DNA from: Cohnella mopanensis
Lineage (GTDB): Bacteria; Bacillota; Bacilli; Paenibacillales; Paenibacillaceae
Direction: 5' to 3'
Length of the DNA: 64,000 bases
NCBI RefSeq assembly: GCF_022352055.1
Contig: NZ_JAKRWM010000014.1
Coordinates: 62,001 to 126,000, forward strand
In this document: positions 32,910 to 42,163 of the stretch, piece by piece
How the letters are laid out: every line of letters begins with the position of its first letter
Numbering within the stretch: position 1 is the stretch's first letter
Translations under genes and position numbers: made by a program
The notes under the pieces: model-generated
Seen by the model: the letters and a program-made list of their open reading frames with translations, nothing else
Database searches by the model: none
Told to the model about the DNA's origin: nothing

Positions 32910-32966
32910 TGGCGTGACATGATGATTATAGGGTTTTATTCAAGCACGTTCAAGGAGGCACTAGCT

Positions 32967-34211
32967 ATGGAAAGAGAAAGAGTCGTCATTACGGGTATGG
33001 GCGCGATAACGCCGCTTGGAAACAATGTGGATACCTTCTGGACTCGGCTGATGCGCGGGGACTCAGGGGTATCCGCCATAGATGCTTTCGACACGGATCG
33101 TTTCAAGGTGAAAATAGCGGGAGTCGTGCGGGACTTTGATGCCAAAGAGCTGTTAGGGCCCAAAGAGGCACGCCGCATGGACCGGTTCAGCCAGTTTGCC
33201 ATAGCAGCTACGGACCAAGCGGTGCTCGACTCGGGGATCGATCTTGAGCAAATAAACAAAGAACGAATGGGCGTCTACGTTGGCTCTGGAATCGGCGGCA
33301 TTCAGACTTTAATGGATCAGTATAACGTGTTAGACCGACGGGGACCGGAGAGGGTAAGCCCAACCCTTGTTCCGATGATGATATCCAATATGGCGGCGGC
33401 GTCGATTAGCATTAGATTGGGTACACTAGGCTCCACGCTATCCCCGGTAACGGCATGTTCGATCGGCAATACAGCGATAGGAGAAGCATTCTATCACATT
33501 CAATCCGGAAGGGCAGATATCGTGATCGCGGGAGGAACGGATGCGGCGGTTTCCGAAATCTCGCTGGCCAGCTTCTCGAACGCAACGGCTTTGTCGATGA
33601 GGAACGATGAGCCAGCGCGGGCTAGTCGGCCGTTCGATGCCGGCAGAGACGGCTTCGTCATCGCGGAAGGAGCGGGAATCCTCGTTATGGAATCGTTGTC
33701 TCATGCATTGAGACGTAAGGCTAGAATACATGCGGAGGTTATTGGCTACGGAGCTAGTTCCGATGCGTATCATATGGTGGCTACTCATCCCGAAGGCGAT
33801 GGGGCATACCGCGCAATGAGATTGGCGCTTCAAGACGCTCGAATCCTCCCGAGCGAAGTGGACGTCATCAGCGCGCACGCCACGAGCACCGAGCTTGGAG
33901 ACAAGTCGGAAACGGCAGCGATCAAGAAAATGTTCGGAGAAGAGGCCTATCGCATTCCTGTTACGGCCAATAAGTCCATGACAGGGCATATGTTCGGAGC
34001 TGCGGGTGGTGTTGAAGCGATTGCTTTGGTGAAAAGTTTGCAGAGCGGTACCATCCCTCCGACCATTAATCAAGAGGAGCGCGGGGAAGGCTGCGATCTG
34101 GATTATGTTCCGAATGTAGCCCGCGCGGCCGATCTCAAGATCGGGATGTCCAACTCTTTCGGATTTGGTGGTCATAACGCGGTTATCGTACTTAAGAAAT
34201 ATAACCAATAA
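32967..34211 (+). CDS. Beta-ketoacyl-ACP synthase II-like (FabF-like)
   Basis: 414 residues from ATG at 32967 (AAGGAGG upstream; in-frame codon at 32919 is not supported). Thiolase fold with the active-site Cys in SPVTACSIGNTAIG, His in ISAHATSTELGDKSE and His in NKSMTGHMFGAAG, the C-H-H triad of condensing enzymes. NSFGFGGHNA ends the protein. The usual C-terminal length is kept. It stands alone, without acyl carrier or FabH neighbours. Together with the divergent MmyB-type regulator it may be a second, regulated synthase rather than the housekeeping copy. Confidence 0.92.
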   Translation: MERERVVITGMGAITPLGNNVDTFWTRLMRGDSGVSAIDAFDTDRFKVKIAGVVRDFDAKELLGPKEARRMDRFSQFAIAATDQAVLDSGIDLEQINKERMGVYVGSGIGGIQTLMDQYNVLDRRGPERVSPTLVPMMISNMAAASISIRLGTLGSTLSPVTACSIGNTAIGEAFYHIQSGRADIVIAGGTDAAVSEISLASFSNATALSMRNDEPARASRPFDAGRDGFVIAEGAGILVMESLSHALRRKARIHAEVIGYGASSDAYHMVATHPEGDGAYRAMRLALQDARILPSEVDVISAHATSTELGDKSETAAIKKMFGEEAYRIPVTANKSMTGHMFGAAGGVEAIALVKSLQSGTIPPTINQEERGEGCDLDYVPNVARAADLKIGMSNSFGFGGHNAVIVLKKYNQ

Positions 34212-34270
34212 CAGCCCTGCAACTATTGGGAGAAGGGGAACAACATCGCTTAAGCCAGTGTCTATTGCGA

Positions 34271-34315
34271 AAGACCGGGAACCGCCTCTCTGGAGGTTCC
34301 CGGTCTTTTGTTTTA
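34271..34315 (+). terminator. Terminator of FabF-like gene
   Basis: Arms AAGACCGGGAACC (34271-34283) and GGTTCCCGGTCTT (34295-34307), then TTGTTTT. Confidence 0.88.
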
Positions 34316-34341
34316 TAAATATTCAGCTTTTGGTTGTTGCA

Positions 34342-34379
34342 ATATACAGTTCAACTGTATATAGTATAACTATACAGTT
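34342..34379. promoter_or_regulatory. PadR operator
   Basis: A perfect palindrome of ATATACAGTT and AACTGTATAT arms around one base (34342-34362), followed by a second half-site-like TATACAGTT (34371-34379). It overlaps the promoter region of the PadR gene. Confidence 0.75.
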
Positions 34380-34419
34380 ACGCGATATAAAGTCGAGCTG
34401 AACAAAGAGGGGGGACGGC

Positions 34420-34731
34420 ATGAGCAGAGATAAGAACCTGCCGCTCACGGAGACGGTTTACTATATTCTTCTGGCTTTAGTGGAACCGGCACACGGATAT
34501 TTGATTATGCAGAAGGTGGAGGAGTTGAGCGGGGGCCAAGTTCGCATGGCAGCAGGAACGCTGTATGGGGCGATTGAAAACTTGCTGAAACAGAACCTTC
34601 TGCAGCCAGTCAGAAGCGAGGATAGCCGACGCAAGGTTTATGTCATAACGGACAAGGGCAAAGAAATTTTGCGGCTCGACTATGAAAGAATGAAGCACAT
34701 GATTGCAGCTACACAAGCAAACTTTGAATAA
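34420..34731 (+). CDS. PadR family transcriptional regulator
   Basis: 103 residues with a typical PadR winged helix: LTETVYYILLALVEPAHGYL, then IMQKVEELSGGQVRMAAGTL, YGAIENLLKQNLLQP and the wing RRKVYVITDKGKEIL. It is of the short PadR-s2 type. GGGGGG lies before the ATG. The palindrome upstream is probably its own operator. The next gene, a DUF2812 protein, starts 16 bp later, the recurring pair in Firmicutes. Confidence 0.93.
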   Translation: MSRDKNLPLTETVYYILLALVEPAHGYLIMQKVEELSGGQVRMAAGTLYGAIENLLKQNLLQPVRSEDSRRKVYVITDKGKEILRLDYERMKHMIAATQANFE

Positions 34732-34747
34732 GAAATGGGGGAACGGG

Positions 34748-35362
34748 ATGAGGAAGTGGAAATGGTTTCATAACTTCGACAAGGAAGAAAAGTGGTTGAA
34801 TGAACTGGCAAGCCAAGGGTACATGCTTGTCAGAAAGTCAATCGGATACGAATTCCAACGCGTCAAACCGGAAAAGGCGATTATCCGAATCGATTATCGC
34901 ACCTTCAAGAATCGGGAGGACTTCGAGGACTATCGCGCTTTGTTCGAAGATAGCGGCTGGCAACACATTGCAGGAACCAGAAGCTCGGGACATCAGTATT
35001 TTAAGAAAAGAGAGGAATCCGGCAACGAGGATATTTTTTCGGATGTGGATTCCAAAGCCGCCCGATACAAAAGGATGGCCCAAATGTGGTTATCCCTTGC
35101 CTCCATCTTCCTCCCTTTATTTGCAGTACTCGTTTCAACAGGCGCTATTGACGCGGAAGTTTTTTTGAATCCGAAAGCCTTGTATTATACGCCGGGTTTA
35201 TGGGAAAAAGCCGGAACGGATTTCTGGGGTGCCTTTCTTTTTGAAACGCCGTTTGCTTTATTAAGAGGGTTCTTGTGGATTCTTCTCCCTCTTACCCTTG
35301 TTTTATATGTTGTTTTTGCGTTCAAAGCGAATAGGCGTTATCGGAATGACACGGACCAATGA
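34748..35362 (+). CDS. DUF2812 domain membrane protein
   Basis: 204 residues from ATG at 34748. Residues about 1-105 are DUF2812 (KWKWFHNFDKEEKWLNELAS, GYEFQRVKPEKAIIRIDYRT, EDFEDYRALFEDSGWQHIA). Two membrane segments follow (MWLSLASIFLPLFAVLVSTG and LLRGFLWILLPLTLVLYVVF). It is co-transcribed with PadR and presumably repressed by it. The function of the family is not established. Its 3' end overlaps the convergent pentapeptide gene by 25 bp. Confidence 0.88.
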   Translation: MRKWKWFHNFDKEEKWLNELASQGYMLVRKSIGYEFQRVKPEKAIIRIDYRTFKNREDFEDYRALFEDSGWQHIAGTRSSGHQYFKKREESGNEDIFSDVDSKAARYKRMAQMWLSLASIFLPLFAVLVSTGAIDAEVFLNPKALYYTPGLWEKAGTDFWGAFLFETPFALLRGFLWILLPLTLVLYVVFAFKANRRYRNDTDQ

Positions 35363-36210
35363 CTCGGACGGGAAAGCGAGGGCGGCAACTCGGTATGGGC
35401 ATCGCCCTTGGCCGAATTGAGCTGGGCTTGCGTGAGAAAGATGCTATCGGTCAGATCGGCTCCGCTGAGATCCGCGTCCCGGAAGTCCGCCCCGATGAGG
35501 TCTGCCGCTCTCATGTTGGCGCCCCTAAGGTCGGCGGCAATGAGATAGGCGCCTCTTAAGTTGGCGTAACGAAGGTCTGCGCCTTTGAGGTTGGCGCCGA
35601 TGAGATCGGCTCCGCGGCCAATCTTCTTCGGTTGCTTCAGAGGGCCCTTGTGCCGGCGGCGGGCCTCATTCCTTACGAGTTCGCTAGTCTGCAAGAGCAG
35701 AACGTTGACATCCGCCCGGTGCGCTGCTACGTCCAGTTTCAATAGAGCATCTGGGTTGAGTTGCGTAAGCCGTTTCGTCTCGGCGTATGCCGAACCGAGC
35801 GCATCGTGGATCGTGCGGGCGGCAGGCAAAGTTTGCGCATCGGTTAAGTACCAGAGCAACTCTTGGAGCTGTCGCATGATCGGCAACGCTTCGAACATCG
35901 CTTTAGCCGTTTCGGGGGCTTGCCGCCAGTCGCGTCCGCCGAACGTATATTGGGAAAGCAGTTGCCCTGCGCCGAAGCAATCATAGACGGTGCAACCGCG
36001 AAAGCCCTGTTCCCTTAGGGTAGTATGAATTCCGCAACGGAAATCCGTTTGCAGATTGTGGCATGCCTGTCCGCCGTTTTTATCCATGGCAAAGTCTACC
36101 GAAGCGGCGAAAGGCAACGCCACGCAGCATAGTCCGAAGCAGTTATCGCAGTCGGCTTGCAAGCTAAGACGGATGCTGTCGTGCGCAGCTCCTGAATGAT
36201 ACTCGGTCAT
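35338..36210 (-). CDS. Pentapeptide-repeat protein with Cys-rich N-terminus
   Basis: 290 residues. The N-terminus has a Cys cluster (CDNCFGLCCVALPF, then C in GGQACHN, C in FRCGIH and GCTVYDCFGAG) that could bind a metal. A helical middle follows. Residues about 205-265 are pentapeptide repeats (GADLIGANLKGADLRYANLR, then GAYLIAADLRGANMRAADLI), which fold as a right-handed beta helix. The same order is seen in other Gram-positive pentapeptide proteins. Target unknown; DNA-mimic function is only one possibility. It overlaps the DUF2812 gene tail by 25 bp. Confidence 0.88.
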   Translation of the reverse strand: MTEYHSGAAHDSIRLSLQADCDNCFGLCCVALPFAASVDFAMDKNGGQACHNLQTDFRCGIHTTLREQGFRGCTVYDCFGAGQLLSQYTFGGRDWRQAPETAKAMFEALPIMRQLQELLWYLTDAQTLPAARTIHDALGSAYAETKRLTQLNPDALLKLDVAAHRADVNVLLLQTSELVRNEARRRHKGPLKQPKKIGRGADLIGANLKGADLRYANLRGAYLIAADLRGANMRAADLIGADFRDADLSGADLTDSIFLTQAQLNSAKGDAHTELPPSLSRPSHWSVSFR

Positions 36211-36268
36211 CGTGACGTAATCTCCTTCTACTTCCTCGATCTCCTAATTTTTTATAGTTTAACATAAC

Positions 36269-36312
36269 AAGAGCTCTTATCCCACGCCTTCTGGCGAGGA
36301 TAAGAGCTCTTT
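36269..36312 (-). terminator. Terminator of amino-acid ABC operon
   Basis: Arms AAGAGCTCTTATCC (36269-36282) and GGATAAGAGCTCTT (36299-36312) sit just past the ATPase stop at 36315. Confidence 0.85.
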
Positions 36313-36314
36313 AT

Positions 36315-37037
36315 TCAGAGTACCTGTTCCAGGAATCGCGCGGCGCGTTCGCTCTGCGGCTGGTTGAAGAACAGTTCGGGAGTCGCCCGTTCGACGAGTT
36401 TCCCGTCATCGAGGAAATAGATCGTGTCTGCGGCTTCCCGCGCGAATTTCATCTCATGGGTAACGATAAGCATCGTCATTCCGCTATCGGCGAGCCCGCG
36501 AATGACGTTCAGAACCTCTTTAACCATCTCGGGGTCTAGCGCCGAAGTCGGCTCGTCGAAGAGCAGAATATCTGGCTCCATCGCCAAGCTGCGCGCAATG
36601 GCGACGCGCTGTTTCTGACCGCCCGAGAGCCGGGACGGATAGCTGTCTGCTTTGTCGGATAGGCCGACCCGGGCGAGCAGCTCATGCGCTTTCGCCCGCG
36701 CGGCTTCCACGGTCATACCTTTAACCTCGATAGGCGCGAACGTAATATTGTCGAGCACGGTCATGTGGGGAAACAGATGAAAGTGCTGGAACACCATACC
36801 GATCCGCTGACGAATACGTGCTACGTCGCTCTTTGGATTCGTCAATTCCATTCCGTCGATGGTGATCGTACCCGAGGTTGGAGTTTCGAGTAGGTTGAGG
36901 CAACGCAGAAAGGTGGACTTGCCCGAACCGGATGGTCCGATCAAGGCGACGACCTCTCCTTTATCGACTTGAGTTGAGATGCCCTTAAGCACCTGATTTT
37001 TGCCAAAGGCTTTCGTTAGGTTCGTTACGTTAATCAC
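36315..37037 (-). CDS. Polar amino-acid ABC transporter ATP-binding protein (GlnQ-like)
   Basis: 240 residues from GTG at 37037, placed by AAAGGAGG 10 bases upstream. Walker A GPSGSGKST, Q-loop VFQHFHLFPHMT, signature LSGGQKQRVAIARSLA, Walker B ILLFDEPTSALDPE and the His switch THEM. This is the close GlnQ/ArtM-type pattern. It overlaps the end of the permease fusion gene by 8 bp, so translation is coupled. It energises the two-domain partner. Confidence 0.93.
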   Translation of the reverse strand: MINVTNLTKAFGKNQVLKGISTQVDKGEVVALIGPSGSGKSTFLRCLNLLETPTSGTITIDGMELTNPKSDVARIRQRIGMVFQHFHLFPHMTVLDNITFAPIEVKGMTVEAARAKAHELLARVGLSDKADSYPSRLSGGQKQRVAIARSLAMEPDILLFDEPTSALDPEMVKEVLNVIRGLADSGMTMLIVTHEMKFAREAADTIYFLDDGKLVERATPELFFNQPQSERAARFLEQVL

Positions 37038-38514
37038 TTCGACGCAACCTCCTTTCCAGCATGCGAGCAAGAGATGTAAGGATGAGCACTAGCACGTAAT
37101 AGATAGCCGCGACTAGCAGCAATGCCTCGAAGGAGCGGAACGTGCTGGCTCTGACGAAATCGGCACGGCGCATTAATTCGGTGACTCCGATGACGGAGAC
37201 GAGCGAAGATTCCTTAAGCAAGGCGACGAACTCATTCACCAGCGCGGGCAAAATATGACGGAGTGCCTGGGGGAAGATAATGCGCACCATCATTTTCCGA
37301 TAAGGAACCCCGAGGGCGATTGCAGCTTCCCGTTGCCCTTTGTCGACCGCCATAATCCCGCCGCGAATCGTCTCGGACAAGTAGGCGGCGGAATTCAGCC
37401 CGAACGCAAGACCCGCCGCGAGCAACGCAGGGATATCGAAGTCGAATAGCTGCGGAGTCGCATAGTAGATAAGCGTAAGCTGTACGAGCAATGGAGTTCC
37501 GCGGAATATCGAGGTATAGGCGGTGGCGAACCATTGCAACGGCCGAATGCCCGAGATCTTGAAGAGAGAGAGGATCGTTCCCCAGATTAACCCGAGCAAG
37601 GCCGAGACGAGAGTGAACAGCAACGTGACGTAGATCCCCTTCAGAATATAAGGCACGTATCCGTCCAACACTCGAAAATCAATGTTCAGAAATGCGGAGC
37701 GTTCGTTCTCGCCCGCATCCTTCTCTTCGAACCACTTGTCGATGATGTTCTGCAGCTCGCCGTTTTCCTTCATCTGATTCAGCGCGCGATTGAAGTCGTC
37801 GACTAGCTTGGTCTGTTTAGGAAAGGCAATGGCATAACCGTTGTCTTCTTCCGTAGCCGGCACGAAGCTCATCGTGAGATCCGGGTTTGCCCGGATCATT
37901 TCAACCGCGACGGCATCTTCGACGATGGCGGCATCGATTCGTCCGGAATTCAATTCTTGAATGAGGTCGGCGATTTTATTGAGCTTCTTAAGCTTAGCGC
38001 CTTCGATAGTTGCCGCGTACTGATCTTGAATAGATCCAAGTTGTGTCCCGACGAGCTTGCCCGCAAGCTGCTCTACGGTATCGTAAGCCTTTTTCTTCTG
38101 CGAGATGATCGTATTACGCGCCGTGTAATAGCTATCGGAGAATGTGACGCTCTTCTTGCGCTCTTCGGTTACCGACATCCCGGACATGACAAAATCGACG
38201 CGATTCGTCTGAAGGGCCGCGATCAAGCCATTAAAGTCCATGCCGGAGATTTCCAACTGATAGCCGAGTTCGCTTGCGATGGCTTTGGCAATGTCGACAT
38301 CCATTCCGACAATGTCGCCGTTGCTTTTCGCATCTACGCTTTCGTAAGGGGGATAATCGGGAGAAGTCCCCATGACGAGTTTCTTAACGGTTGGTTCGCT
38401 TGCTGCATAAGCCATATTGGCAGGCGTCCCAGGGGTTGCCGAACCGAGAGATAGCAGCAGGAACGCGAAGATGATGAGCGAAACATGTACGATTCGTATC
38501 CTATTTCTTTTCAT
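37030..38514 (-). CDS. Amino-acid ABC transporter: substrate-binding domain fused to permease
   Basis: 494 residues from ATG at 38514 (AAAGAGGG upstream). A signal/anchor segment (HVSLIIFAFLLLSLG) leads to a type II binding domain at about 45-265 (LVMGTSPDYPPYESVDAKSN, DFVMSGMSVTEERKKSVTFS, LNSGRIDAAIVEDAV). Residues about 285-490 form a HisM/GlnP permease with five or so membrane segments and the EAA loop (REAAIALGVPYRKMMVRII). Such fusions are known in Gram-positive GlnPQ. The binding site acts at the membrane face. Substrate is probably glutamine or another polar residue; not decidable here. Confidence 0.92.
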   Translation of the reverse strand: MKRNRIRIVHVSLIIFAFLLLSLGSATPGTPANMAYAASEPTVKKLVMGTSPDYPPYESVDAKSNGDIVGMDVDIAKAIASELGYQLEISGMDFNGLIAALQTNRVDFVMSGMSVTEERKKSVTFSDSYYTARNTIISQKKKAYDTVEQLAGKLVGTQLGSIQDQYAATIEGAKLKKLNKIADLIQELNSGRIDAAIVEDAVAVEMIRANPDLTMSFVPATEEDNGYAIAFPKQTKLVDDFNRALNQMKENGELQNIIDKWFEEKDAGENERSAFLNIDFRVLDGYVPYILKGIYVTLLFTLVSALLGLIWGTILSLFKISGIRPLQWFATAYTSIFRGTPLLVQLTLIYYATPQLFDFDIPALLAAGLAFGLNSAAYLSETIRGGIMAVDKGQREAAIALGVPYRKMMVRIIFPQALRHILPALVNEFVALLKESSLVSVIGVTELMRRADFVRASTFRSFEALLLVAAIYYVLVLILTSLARMLERRLRRSD

Positions 38515-38784
38515 AAGTCCCTCTTTCTTGTGCAGATGTATCATTGATTAGCCTAAAGTAGTATAAGCCGTTCGCTAGGGGATGGAAAGAAACGAAGTTA
38601 AGTTTATTATTGCCAATTGTTACCTCGCGTATTTAAATCCAACCAATCGTGATACGATAGGAGTCTATCGCTAAGTCATGTAGCCAAAGTTTATCCTCAT
38701 TTTCCATGGGCCATAATGGGGAATGGAACGACCAAGCGACAAAAAACCACCTGCGGCGAAGAGCTTAGGGGTGTATGCAGAGGA

Positions 38785-39012
38785 ATGAACGAATTGAAAA
38801 TTCCAGACAACGAGATCGTACAAAATATTCTTACGAACGTAGTATCGATGGAGCTGAGAGTGAAGAAGTCGGAGGTCAAAGAGACGATTGAATTAATGGA
38901 AGGATTCGGGCTGAAGTATAAAAATTCGTGGACTTCAATGGAATTAGCCGATCATACGGTGATCGATTTCTGGAGGAAAGACCTCATTAAGACCTCGATT
39001 TCCAAAGAATAA
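38785..39012 (+). CDS. Hypothetical protein, 75 residues
   Basis: The ATG at 38785 gives MNELKIPDNEIVQNILTNVV and then a charged helical protein ending TSISKE. AGGGGTG lies 11 bases upstream. An ATG at 38716 would add 23 residues of poor character. No family recognised. A terminator follows at 39038. Confidence 0.5.
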   Translation: MNELKIPDNEIVQNILTNVVSMELRVKKSEVKETIELMEGFGLKYKNSWTSMELADHTVIDFWRKDLIKTSISKE

Positions 39013-39037
39013 AGAAAAAAATATAGTGGATGATTGG

Positions 39038-39070
39038 AATAACCCCCGTATCTATGGAGGGGTTATTTTC
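39038..39070 (+). terminator. Terminator after small hypothetical gene
   Basis: AATAACCCC (39038-39046) and GGGGTTATT (39059-39067), then TTCG. Confidence 0.75.
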
Positions 39071-39096
39071 GTTATAAAACAAAGTAGATGTAAGAC

Positions 39097-39142
39097 AAAA
39101 AAAGGATGTTATCGCGAATTCGATTCGTGATTGCATCCTTTT
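39097..39142 (-). terminator. Terminator of the sugar ABC/two-component operon
   Basis: AAAAAAGGATG and CATCCTTTTT arms with inner ATCGCGAAT/ATTCGTGAT pairing. It lies 27 bp past the response-regulator stop. Confidence 0.8.
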
Positions 39143-39168
39143 TGCCTTGCCGATCTGATTCCCAACCT

Positions 39169-40347
39169 TCAGAGTTCGGCTGGCGAGCTTGCGTTCAGTC
39201 GGTATTCGGACGGGGTGAGTCCGGTTTTTTTGCGGAAGATTTGGGAAAAGTGACGTACGTCCGGATAGCCGACGCGCTCCGAGATATCGGTTATTTTTAA
39301 TTCGGAGGCCTTCAGCAACTCCATCGACCGGTCCAGCCGCAGCTGAGTGACGTAATCCTTGAAGCCTGTGCCGGTCTTCTGCTTGAAGAGCTGGCTGAAG
39401 TAAACCGGGTTGAGATAGACGATGGACGCTACCTTCTCCAAGCTCAATTCTTCGTGAAAACGGGTTTTGATATACTGGATAGCGACCGCGATCGACTGAT
39501 CGCCGCTACTTGCATAATGATCGTACATTTGGGTGGCGGCAGCGTTACGCATGCTTTGTACCTTGGAAGGCACTACGGCAAAGTCCGCGATCCGATCCGT
39601 ATGTAGAACCTGAAACGGAACTTTGACATACCTTTTCAAGTGGCTGCGCAATTGTTCCACTAGACCGTTTAATTTGCTCTCGTCGTTCAAAGTGACCAAC
39701 CCGATTAAGCTTCGGGCATCAATGCTTGCGACGAAACCTTTCCCCCAAGATTCGATCAACTCGGACAGAACGTTCTCCACGATAAAATGCTCGAGATTCA
39801 CGTCGCGATCGCTTTCCATTCGAACCATGACGAGATGGAAGTGCGGGTGGTTTTCCGTGAAAGGCTGGAGATCGATGCCCCGCAGGTCTAACCCGGCCGC
39901 CCAACGGGAGAACACGGCTTCCCTCAGGAACCGCAGATTGGCCTTCAAGAGATGGGCATCCTTGGACCACTCGTGCTCCTTAGCGATTTCTCCTCCCAAT
40001 TTACCAATCATGTCTATGAGAATATCTTTGCCGATCGGTTTGAGCAAATAATCTTTCGCCCCCAAGCGAACGGCCTCTTGGGCATACTTAAATTCGGAAT
40101 AAGCAGAGATCACGACCCATTTGACGTGGGCATGTTTCTTGCGGGAAACTTCCATGAGCTCAAGTCCTGTCATCCCGGGCATGAGCACGTCGGTAAGCAC
40201 GACGTTGATCGGCTTATTGCGGAGCAAATGGACGGCCTCTTGCGGATTGGCGGCCAGATAGACCCGGTGTTCCGGGAAGCTTCTGCTGATCGTCCGTTCG
40301 ATTCCGCTGCGAATGATTTCTTCGTCGTCGACGACGAGAATGTTCAC
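39169..40347 (-). CDS. Response regulator with AraC-type output (YesN-like)
   Basis: 392 residues, GTG start, GAGAGGAG upstream. The receiver domain (residues 1-120) has the acidic pair VVDDEE, phospho-Asp in VLTDVLMPGMTG, and the Lys in KDYLLKPIG. A middle region of about 120 residues is unassigned. Residues about 285-390 form the AraC helix-turn-helix (LSLEKVASIVYLNPVYFSQL; ITDISERVGYPDVRHFSQIF). It starts 1 bp after the kinase gene. The pair should sense carbohydrate availability and control the ABC transporter genes upstream in the same operon. Confidence 0.93.
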   Translation of the reverse strand: MNILVVDDEEIIRSGIERTISRSFPEHRVYLAANPQEAVHLLRNKPINVVLTDVLMPGMTGLELMEVSRKKHAHVKWVVISAYSEFKYAQEAVRLGAKDYLLKPIGKDILIDMIGKLGGEIAKEHEWSKDAHLLKANLRFLREAVFSRWAAGLDLRGIDLQPFTENHPHFHLVMVRMESDRDVNLEHFIVENVLSELIESWGKGFVASIDARSLIGLVTLNDESKLNGLVEQLRSHLKRYVKVPFQVLHTDRIADFAVVPSKVQSMRNAAATQMYDHYASSGDQSIAVAIQYIKTRFHEELSLEKVASIVYLNPVYFSQLFKQKTGTGFKDYVTQLRLDRSMELLKASELKITDISERVGYPDVRHFSQIFRKKTGLTPSEYRLNASSPAEL

Positions 40348-40348
40348 G

Positions 40349-42151
40349 TTAATGTCTCCTCTCGGGGGGGATAGGAATCGTCAGGATGACAGTCGTTCCG
40401 AGATTGAGCTCACTTTCTATACGAATGCCGTAGCCTTCGCCGAACATCAAGCGAATGCGACGGTGGACGTTCTCTAGACCGATCCCGCCTCTGCCGGAAG
40501 CAATTTCGGCTAAGGCATCCCGGCCATGATCGGAAGCGGCCGAATCGTTTAGCGTTTGGGTTAGTGAGAGTAGCGTGTCCGCATCGATTCCGACTCCGTT
40601 ATCTTGCACGCTAATCGATAAACTTCCATTATTTTCTTCCGAACGAATGCGCAGCATGCCGGACTGATTCAAGGGCTCTAATCCGTATTTCACTGCGTTC
40701 TCAATAATGGGTTGCAAGATCATCTTAGGAACCTCGATGTCTAGCCAGCGCTCGTCCACTTCAATAACCGTCTGCACGCGGCCTCCTAGCCGGACCTCGA
40801 TAATCGACAAATAGTGGCGCAATTGATCGAGTTCCCGGCGAAGCGGCACGCTGGAGGCTTCTTTCCAATCGCTGCTATAGCGGAAGAGTTGGGACAAGGA
40901 GAGAATCACCTTGCCTAGCCGATCGTTCTCCCGTTCGTCCAGCATCCAGTAAATCATGTCCAACGTATTGAACAGGAAATGAGGATTAACCTGGGATTGC
41001 AGCGCTTGAAGCTGGGCGTGCTTCTCGCTTAGCGAGGCTAACTTGATGCGTTCGATGAGATCATCCATCTGATGAACCATTCGGTTAAAGGATCCAACTA
41101 GAACGTTAAGTTCTTGGTAGGATTGCACGTGAACTTGGCCCTTGAAGTTACCGAGCTCGACCTGCTTCATCTGCTGGATAAGCCTTTTGAATGGTGAAGA
41201 GAAGGAGCGCGCGATGAATGTCGCAAGCGCGATAGCCGCTACCACGAGAATGATGATGACGCTCAGCAGAAAACGTTGCGTTTCTTTAAGCTCGAGCTTT
41301 AGATCTTCTTTAGGCGTAATGCCGATGACCGTCCAGTCCGCCGTGCGGATCCGGGCTGCGGTAATCAAGGCATCCTCTCGCTCGCTAAGGATGACTTGAT
41401 CATCCTTTAATGGGCCGGGCCATCCGGGAGGGACCGTATCCATGACATCCTGGGTCGGATTCGTCCGGATAATATCGTCCCCATCCTGCCCCCGGATGAT
41501 AACACTACTCCCCGGCCCTAAGCTTGCGTTGGAAAGCGCGGATACGATCGAATCCGCATCCGTCTCGATCAAGACGATGCCAATACGCTTCAATGCGGTA
41601 AACTCGAACAACTGACGTCCGAATGCGAATACGGGACGGTTAATATTGCCGCTCATGAGAGAATCGGGGTACACGCCAAGCCATTTCATTTCCCCCGTAG
41701 ACTGCTTCAGCTCAGTGAACCATTCTTCTTGCGGGTACTCGCGAACGGCGGCTCCTACCGAGCGGTCGAAGCTAAATACTTTGCCTCGATAGGTCACGAT
41801 ATGGATGCCGACGATATCGTTCCGGGAATAGAAGATCGCTCCTAAGATGTCCGTAATTCGCCGTTCGAGATTGACGCCTTCGACCGTACGGTCGGAAGAC
41901 GGGTTCTGCAGCAGCTTCATCAGCTCGCCGTTGCTGTTCAGGGATTTCGTTACGGAATCGTACCCTTTAAGCATAAGTTCGAACAAACCGACAGTTTGAG
42001 AAATATTTTTCTCCGCGATGACTCCGACTTTATCCCGGATCTGATCGGTCGCCCGCTGGTAATAAACCAAGCTGACGATAAGAAGCAAGCCCAGCATGCA
42101 GAATAGGAAGATCAGGAAGATACGGCTGCGGATCGTTCGAAAGTGCATCAT
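40349..42151 (-). CDS. Sensor histidine kinase (YesM-like)
   Basis: 600 residues. Two membrane segments (IFLIFLFCMLGLLLIVSLVY and SVIIILVVAAIALATFIA) bracket an extracellular dCACHE-like sensor. A HAMP domain follows (FSSPFKRLIQQMKQVELGNF), then the His_kinase motif with the phospho-His in LQSQVNPHFLFNTLDMIYW and an ATPase domain (VPKMILQPIIENAVKYGLEP; VQDNGVGID; GRGGIGLENVHRRI). This is the YesM/LytS-type layout. It partners with the adjacent YesN-like regulator. Confidence 0.94.
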   Translation of the reverse strand: MMHFRTIRSRIFLIFLFCMLGLLLIVSLVYYQRATDQIRDKVGVIAEKNISQTVGLFELMLKGYDSVTKSLNSNGELMKLLQNPSSDRTVEGVNLERRITDILGAIFYSRNDIVGIHIVTYRGKVFSFDRSVGAAVREYPQEEWFTELKQSTGEMKWLGVYPDSLMSGNINRPVFAFGRQLFEFTALKRIGIVLIETDADSIVSALSNASLGPGSSVIIRGQDGDDIIRTNPTQDVMDTVPPGWPGPLKDDQVILSEREDALITAARIRTADWTVIGITPKEDLKLELKETQRFLLSVIIILVVAAIALATFIARSFSSPFKRLIQQMKQVELGNFKGQVHVQSYQELNVLVGSFNRMVHQMDDLIERIKLASLSEKHAQLQALQSQVNPHFLFNTLDMIYWMLDERENDRLGKVILSLSQLFRYSSDWKEASSVPLRRELDQLRHYLSIIEVRLGGRVQTVIEVDERWLDIEVPKMILQPIIENAVKYGLEPLNQSGMLRIRSEENNGSLSISVQDNGVGIDADTLLSLTQTLNDSAASDHGRDALAEIASGRGGIGLENVHRRIRLMFGEGYGIRIESELNLGTTVILTIPIPPERRH

Positions 42152-42163
42152 GTCGATGTTAAA

